Positions 6,019-6,329 of a stretch of DNA of 6,329 nucleotides are shown piece after piece; positions within the stretch are counted from its first letter, which is position 1; each line of letters opens with the position of its first letter. Source of the DNA: Bacteroidales bacterium UBA4284 (GTDB taxonomy: Bacteria > Bacteroidota > Bacteroidia > Bacteroidales > UBA932). The stretch covers positions 1 to 6,329 of the forward strand of contig DGVM01000019.1 of the NCBI GenBank assembly GCA_002395925.1. The letters are read 5' to 3'. The notes under the pieces are model-generated. The model made no database searches, had not been told where the DNA came from, and saw only the letters and a list, made by a program, of their open reading frames with translations. The position numbers and the translations under genes were made by a program.

Positions 6019-6329
6019 ATGAACGAATCTCCAAAATACGCGCTCCTCGTGCCCTCGAGCCTCGGGGTGCGGCTTACTCCTTGCGGCGGCTTCCCGGCCC
6101 ACGCCGCGACGAGCTTCGACCTGCAGGTCACCAGCGCCGAGACCAACGCTGCCAGCGTGGCATCCTTCCTGGGGCTTCCCGTAAAAGTGCTCACGGCACT
6201 TGTGGAATCGCACCCGTTCTCCGCCCGTATCGAAGCCGACCTTCGCGGGCGCGGGATGGACGTGGAGGCGATGGTGCTGCCACAGGGAAGCCCCTGGGGC
6301 TGGCGGCACCAGATCAACATCGCCGACAG
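6019..6329 (+). CDS. PfkB-family kinase, 2-keto-3-deoxygluconate-kinase-like, N-terminal part
   Basis: The ATG is two bases after the transporter stop and the frame stays open to the right edge (103 complete codons). The visible part follows the N-terminus of PfkB-type KDG kinases: G-V-R-L-T-P at 16-21 (compare the M-L-R-L-S/T-P of KDG kinases), S-F-D-L-Q-V at 32-37, A-E-T-N-A-A near 40-45, then F-L-G-L-P-V-K-V-L-T-A-L and L-R-G-R-G-M-D-V. Such kinases phosphorylate 2-keto-3-deoxy sugar acids, or related sugars, with ATP in the cytosol. Two conserved features are degraded: the early G-E is P-S-S-L here, and the G-G before A-E-x-N, which contacts the sugar, is T-S. The substrate may therefore differ from KDG. 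The ATP-binding and catalytic Asp region lies beyond the window. It is clearly co-transcribed with the transporter. Confidence 0.82.
   Translation, partial: MNESPKYALLVPSSLGVRLTPCGGFPAHAATSFDLQVTSAETNAASVASFLGLPVKVLTALVESHPFSARIEADLRGRGMDVEAMVLPQGSPWGWRHQINIAD

Noticed and set aside
4853..6034. 393-codon open frame on the minus strand opposite the transporter
   Set aside because: The translation is rich in H, R, E and Q with no recognisable domain, typical of the reverse complement of a GC-rich membrane protein gene.

Overview
The window looks like a chromosomal segment of a fairly GC-rich gut-type Bacteroidales bacterium (phylum Bacteroidota). The evidence is three promoters of the Bacteroidota type (-7 TAnnTTTG with an upstream TTG), almost no Shine-Dalgarno sequences, a lipoprotein with a fimbrillin-like domain followed by GLUG-like repeats, and the type of LacI regulator found in this group. 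I cannot name the genus from the sequence.

Layout. Positions 1-2450 (minus strand) hold most of a large predicted surface lipoprotein whose C-terminus runs off the left edge. Just upstream of it, on the same strand, are two short tandem genes (2463-2606 and 2617-2757). They encode 47- and 46-residue peptides that align to each other without gaps and both end in an acidic D-W-D tail. They sit behind a good Bacteroidota promoter (2794-2823) and a perfect 16-bp palindrome (2772-2787). Next comes a LacI-family regulator (2841-3911, minus). Divergent from it, on the plus strand, is a tightly packed operon: an SDR oxidoreductase (4002-4757), an NRAMP/SLC11-related membrane transporter (4757-6016, sharing one base with the SDR stop), and the start of a PfkB-type kinase resembling 2-keto-3-deoxygluconate kinases (from 6019, cut by the right edge).

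How it may work together. Dehydrogenase, transporter and KDG-kinase-like gene suggest uptake and catabolism of a sugar acid or related hydroxy-acid. The transporter has lost the NRAMP metal-binding motifs, which fits an organic rather than a metal substrate. The most informative signal is regulatory: nearly the same 14-bp palindromic element (TGTGTGCG[C/G]ACACA) lies at the start of both the catabolic operon and the small-peptide/lipoprotein operon, close downstream of identical TACCTTTG -7 boxes. The simplest reading is that the LacI protein encoded between them represses both, tying two unknown peptides and a surface lipoprotein to the same effector as the catabolic genes. No RNA genes, insertion sequences, CRISPR arrays or convincing intrinsic terminators were seen.
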